The translations under genes were made by a program, and so were the position numbers. The notes below the pieces were generated by a model that was not told the origin of the DNA, did no database searches, and worked only from the letters and a program-made list of their open reading frames with translations. From Letharia columbiana (taxonomy: Eukaryota > Ascomycota > Lecanoromycetes > Lecanorales > Parmeliaceae), in assembly GCF_014066305.1 (NCBI RefSeq), contig NW_023501073.1:305001-369000 (forward strand): DNA of 64,000 bases, in the 5' to 3' direction. Positions 58,551 to 64,000 of the stretch are shown here, one piece after another. The stretch's first letter is position 1, and every line of letters begins with the position of its first letter.

Positions 58551-61500
58551 AAGACGTTATTTATAAGATCGAAGAAGAAAAAATTAAAAAGTTAAGAAAG
58601 AAAAGTAAGAGTAAATCTAATAGAAATATTAAAGCTAATAAAAAGGAAAATTTAAAGAAAAACGCACGCTTAACGAATATAAATATCTAAGATATAAACC
58701 TTAATTAAGAAGTACTATTTATTTCTAAGTATACTTATAAGTAGAAAGTATTTACCACGCAAAAAAGATATTATAATTAAAAAGAATTATATCTTAAAAT
58801 TAATTATAACTCTTAATAGAAATATTAAAGGAGCTTATAAGGCAGATAGCGTAAACGACTAAAAACTTAATAATATAAAGTTATCGCTTCGCTATTATTA
58901 AGTATAAAAAGCAGCTTTTATAAAGAATTGAGAGATTAATAATAAAGAGCTATTAGATAATATATTAGTAAATCTACTACCTCTTAATTATCTTAAAAAA
59001 GATTTATAGACTCTAAGAATTAGCATTCGATATAAGAGAAAAGAATTTATATTATAAAATTCTAAATATCTTTCTAATTAACAAATAGCGAAATCTATTA
59101 TAATCTCTTCTTTTAAGCTCTTATACTTAAATATTTATATCCCAATAATAAAAATAAAAAGCGATTCGAAATCTTATTATTATAATTATTAGCTATTATT
59201 TAAAAGACCTCTTCTACCCCATTACTATCTTTATTTAACTTTTATCTATTTAGCGTATAGTCGTAATCCTTTAATCATTATTTAGCCGAGCCTAATAAAT
59301 CTAAAAAATTATTATTATTTATATTAAATTACTATATTACTAAATTTCTTTATACTATACGCTCGATCTTATTAAAATAAATATATAAAGATAGTAAATC
59401 GAATTTTAATTAATTAGTCTAGATAATTTTTAATATACTTTTATTAAAGAGAGAGTAATAAATAAAAAAAGCACTTACTATAGAATCCGTCTATATATAA
59501 CCATATATTTTTTTAATCTAAAAATTATAAGTTAACAATTTTATATACGCGAGAAATAATAATAGCGTACCTTATAATCGATTTTAGAAGAATAATCCTA
59601 TACCGCAAAACCTCTATACTTATATTTCTTAATCGTATAATAAAATTCGTAGTCGTAAGAGTCGATATACGTTATTTTCGCTCGTAGAGACTAATAAACT
59701 CTTTACTAAAACTTTTAAATTATTATAAAAATAAGAAGTAATCTCTATTTATAAGATTACTTAATTATATTAAATAATCTAACTAATAACTTCGAGTTAT
59801 TATCTAATAATATACTTATCTCTTATTCTTCCTCTTTTTCTATTTATCTTAAAATTGCGAGATAGATAAAATTATTTAATATTTCCTCCTCTATTAAATC
59901 TTTTTATTACGAGGTTATACTCTTATCGTTATTAATAATATTTTTCTATTTTTAATTATTTAGACTTAATTATATAGCTAATATAGATATATACTTTCCC
60001 TCTAGAATACTAAATAAAAAAATTATATATATTAATATTTAATAATACTACGATATAGTCGGTCTTATTATTTATAGAAGTATATATCTTTAACCTCTTA
60101 TAATATCTTTTTCTACTTCTCTAAACTTACACTTTTAAATCTATCTATATTTTTAACTTTACCTCTCGCGATTAATACCACATTAAGATCGATATTATAT
60201 ACTTTTCATAAGCGAGCTTTAAATAAATTATATACTTCGAGAGCTATTATATATCGACGAGATTTGATAGTATAAGAATTCTAAGAGAGCTCTTCTACCG
60301 CTTTACGCTTACAATTTTTAATATTAATTAAACGATTATAGGATTTTAATAGCGATAAAAATAAGAAGGATTTAGTTAAAAGATTATTATCGCGAAGTAT
60401 TCGCTAAAGATTATCTATATTATTCACTTCTATATATATAATTAAAATTATAAATTCAATTTTACTTTATAATAATAGAGGATCTTATCTTCTATTTTTA
60501 ATAATAGATTATTTATAATTCTATTATTATTTATCTTCTCGCTATATAAAATTACTATTACGTTAGTTTTATAATATATATATTTACTAGACCTATAAAC
60601 GATAGTATTTAAAAGATACTCTACGAGAAGAAAATGAAATATAACTTCTAAGCATCTTTCTAATTATCTTTCTAATTATTATAATATTATAATAAATAAA
60701 AAAAAAAAAAAAAAAGGAAGAAGTAGTATATAAAAAGCTTACCGTTCTTATCTCAATTCGTAGCGCTCGCGTGAAACTTAAGATAATAATTAATATTATA
60801 AAATTATAAGGTTTTTAGATAAAGAAAAATAAAATAGATATAATAAAAAACTTAAAGAAGAATTAAAGTTTAAATCTAAAGAAAAGTTCGCGAGCTTAAT
60901 TATACGCTAATAAGTTAGTTAGCGATTAATAATTAATTCTATTAATATATATAATAGAATAAGATAGAACTAAGCTTAAAAATCTTAAATTTATATATAT
61001 AGTTAATTATAAATTTAGAGTTACTACGCTCTTTAATTAGATTAACTAAGTTATCGCGAATAAATAAATTAGCGTTCGCAATTATTAAAAAAATATAATC
61101 GAATAGTCCTAATTAAAAAATAGATATACATTATTTAATTTTAGAATAACTTTTTTATTTTCTATTAAGATTTTAAGATTTCTTTCTAAAATTATAGAAC
61201 GAAATAAGAACTTTCAGATAAAAAAAGAATTTCTAAATTTGATCTTATAATTATTAAAGCGTAAGGAATTTAAATATCGTTTATTAAAGTTCGCTCGACA
61301 GTCGGATAGCCCGCTCATTAGAGTTCGCTTACTAAAGATCGCTCACCTATTTACTCAATAGCCCTAATTAAAAAAATAATTATAAATTTAATTCGTAAGC
61401 CTTTACTCGTAAAAAATATAATATCTTATAGATTTTAATAGAATTTTTCATTTTTTAAGATAATAATAGAAATCTATTATTAAATATAATACTTATTAAT

Positions 61501-63228
61501 TAAATAAGAAAATAAGATATTTAAACTATATTTATAATACTTATAATTTTATAATAATAGATTTTTTTATAATTTAATAGAATATAATTTTTAATATAAT
61601 GTAATTTTCTAAAAGTATAAATTAAATACTTTATATAGTATTGATTATAAAGATAATTAGAATTCTAAGTTAAGAATTAATATAATAATTAAATATATGT
61701 AGACTTTAATAAAATCTTTTATTTTTTAATATAATAATAAGAATCTATAAAAATATATAATTATTAATAATTAGATAAGAAAATATAATATATATTTATA
61801 TTAAAACTATAATTACAATATAAATAATTATATAATAATAAAAACTATTAATTCTTTAGTATAATATAAATCTTTTAAATTATAAATTAAATATATTATA
61901 TAATATTAATTCGAAATAGAATATATTTTTATAAGTAATATAATAATTAAAGATTATATTATAAGTTAAGAAAGTTGATAATTTAATTATAAAGTTTTCT
62001 ATTCTATTACTTATAGTAGTTTAAAAGCTTATTTAAACTAAATTATAAGCTTTTAATCTATCTTTATACTCGCGTATAATTTAATATTAAACGATTTTAG
62101 AAGTTTATATAAAAGCTATATATTCTTAATCTATAATATTATATATTTACTATAAATTACTAGTAATTAAGCATCTATATTCTATTATTAGCGAATTTTA
62201 TATAAGAATAATAAAAAGTCTTACTTAAAAAATTATTAGTTAGAAAAACTTCTATCGCCTTTTATATCGCCTCGATAATAGAACTTTACTAATAATACTT
62301 AATATTATTCCCGATTTCATCTATTATACCTAACGTAATTTCTTAAACGAGTTTTAAAAATAAAGCTTTCGAAATTAATAGATTAGTCGACTTCTAAAAG
62401 TATTTAATTTCGCGAAGGGCGATAGCTAGTAGGCTATAATTAGAAAGATAATTAGAAGTATATATAAGACTAAACTTACTATCTAAGTGGAATCTATATA
62501 GTTTTCTCACTTTAAGTATATAATTAGCGGCGCTTTTTCTCTTATCTATACCCTTCCCGCTTATAATAAATTTCCTAGAAGTCTTATTACTTAACTTTCT
62601 AGCTGCTTTTACTACTAATAATACTTAAGATATTATTCTATCTATCGCGATCGCCGCTAAAAGCATATTAGATCTCCTCTTTTTAAGTTTCTTATTATAT
62701 TTATTCTTTTTTAATAACTTGCGTATAGGTAGACGTTCTTTAGCTATTGCGATTTTAATATTTTCACTATATATATTATTAAAATTTCTATCTTTATAGA
62801 TAATATCTCGAGGTTAAGGGGTAGTCTAATTTTGAAATAAAGTGTCGTTATTATCGCTAGGTATATCGTTATCGAATATATATGTTAACTCTTTATTCTT
62901 ATTAACGTATTTTTAAGCCCGTTTAATCTAGAAAGTTAGATGATTAGAATAATGATTAGAAAAGAGAAGACTATATCTAAACCCTTTCTTATCGTAATAA
63001 TTAGAATTATAAGAGTTATTCCTTCTTCTTCTAGCCGCATTAATTACTTATATATTAAAATTAATAAACTTATATAGATTCGCTATAAAACTTATCGCTA
63101 GGTCGTAATATTACTATTCTTATTATATACTAGAAGTTTCTAATCTCGAGCTTCTTTCGCAATAAAGTCTACCTCTTCTTCTTCTAATATAATTAAATTT
63201 ACTAGTAAACTACTATTTAAATCTGTTA

Positions 63229-63445
63229 ACTAATTACTTTCAGAACCTTATAGCTAATTACTTCTAGAACTTTCTAGTTAATTATCTCTAGAACTTTCTA
63301 GCTAACTACTTTTAGAACTTTCTAGTTAACTATCTCTAGAACTTTCTAATTAATCACTTCGAGAACTTTCTAATTAAGTATCTCTAGAACTTTCTAGTTA
63401 ACTACTTCAAGAACTTTTTAGTTTATCACTTTTAGAATCTTCTAA
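63229..63445. repeat. 24-bp tandem repeat, about 9 copies
   Basis: Units of the form GTTAATTATCTCTAGAACTTTCTA follow each other at a strict 24-bp spacing (63229, 63253, 63277 and so on). As 24 is divisible by three the array may once have coded for an 8-residue repeat; on the minus strand the present frame reads Glu-Ser-Ser-Arg-Ser-Asn-stop-Leu, where the stop is TAG and could be a mutated CAG. Confidence 0.85.
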
Positions 63446-64000
63446 CTAATTCGATATTACTTTAAAATTAAGAAACTAAGTAGCTAGTTAAGAGTTTATT
63501 AGTGAAGATTCTTAATTAGAAGTATCTATATTTATTACTATATCTTTTTAAACGTAAGTATAAAATAAGTAGTATTTTAAAAGTAAGCGGCCTAACTAAT
63601 ATTCTAATTATCTTTCTAATAATTCTTTAAAAGAGAAAACGCGTATAATAAATCGAAAGCGTAAAATAAAATCTCAAAAAAGATAAACTTATCTTATGGG
63701 ATTTTTAGATCTAAATTATTAGAAGCTTAAAATAGACGTCTATTATTATATAAAAGCTAGAAAAAATCTATTATTAATAATAATCCTTAACTATTCTAGT
63801 CAGATTATTAAATTTAAAAAAATTCGATTAAAATCCGGCTTTATAATATTGAAAATCAGCACCGGATATTTTTATAAATGAGATTTTGAAAAAACGCGAA
63901 AACGCGCTAGTAAATTAGCCTGTTTTTTTAATAGCGCGTTCTTAAATTTCCTTATATTCCAGCCTTTTCTAATACTTTTTCTAATTATACCACCTTTCAT

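Larger units (their letters stand above)
50291..64000. other. AT-rich RIP debris, no readable gene
   Basis: 13.7 kb of sequence with CA and TG strongly depleted and no open frame of note in any phase. Recognisable structure is limited to the tandem and dispersed repeats listed separately and to small islands that keep CA/TG. Presumably several overlapping dead transposons; families not identified. Confidence 0.7.

Noticed and set aside
63229..63445. CRISPR-like array
   Set aside because: Units are contiguous without spacers and the genome is fungal; it is a minisatellite.

Overview
The window looks like a piece of a filamentous ascomycete (Pezizomycotina) genome with strong repeat-induced point mutation (RIP). 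Genes are split by short introns (44-149 nt, mostly GT-AG with CTAAC/CTGAC-like branch sites). The gene families are fungal: DUF7580, Fungal_N plus ankyrin, NACHT STAND, YPT35, DUF7707, SAS4. AT-rich blocks at both ends have almost no CA or TG dinucleotides but keep CG, which is the footprint of CpA to TpA mutation. I cannot name genus or class from sequence alone.

Layout. 1-3008: RIP-degraded LINE retrotransposon, + strand. 3009-28184: a gene-poor accessory stretch mixing intact genes and relics. Intact: a DUF7580 protein (-), a krev-1/RSR1-type Ras GTPase (+), a zinc-ribbon hypothetical (+), an 800-aa ankyrin protein (+), a fluoroacetate-dehalogenase-like hydrolase (-) and a 763-aa DUF8004-like protein (+). 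Broken: an F-box-like gene, a SAM methyltransferase, a NACHT (NLR-type) gene and an NTF2-like gene. 28207-30388: a second, 5'-truncated LINE copy between perfect 22-bp target-site duplications. 30652-43268: a compact, mostly housekeeping stretch with an SDR, glutaminyl-tRNA synthetase, a SAS4-domain protein, a cytochrome P450, a YPT35-like PX protein, a GPI-anchored DUF7707 protein and the anaphase-promoting-complex subunit CDC26. 43387-about 50290: a nearly full-length LINE copy (-), carrying a nested 625-bp terminal-inverted-repeat element. 50300-64000: AT-rich RIP debris with tandem repeats and no surviving gene that I can read.

The left half resembles a fungal self/non-self or NLR-like accessory region (DUF7580, Fungal_N-ankyrin and a dead NACHT gene), interleaved with orphan enzymes. 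The right half is conserved core biology. The most unusual items are the Ras-like GTPase with changed switch residues and a possible in-frame N-terminal extension; a decayed second copy of part of that extension near 4 kb; a dehalogenase-like enzyme with its whole catalytic set; and a CDC26 gene with a RIP-mutated LINE about 120 bp upstream of its start. Exon models are my own, based on splice motifs, phase and family resemblance; no searches were run.
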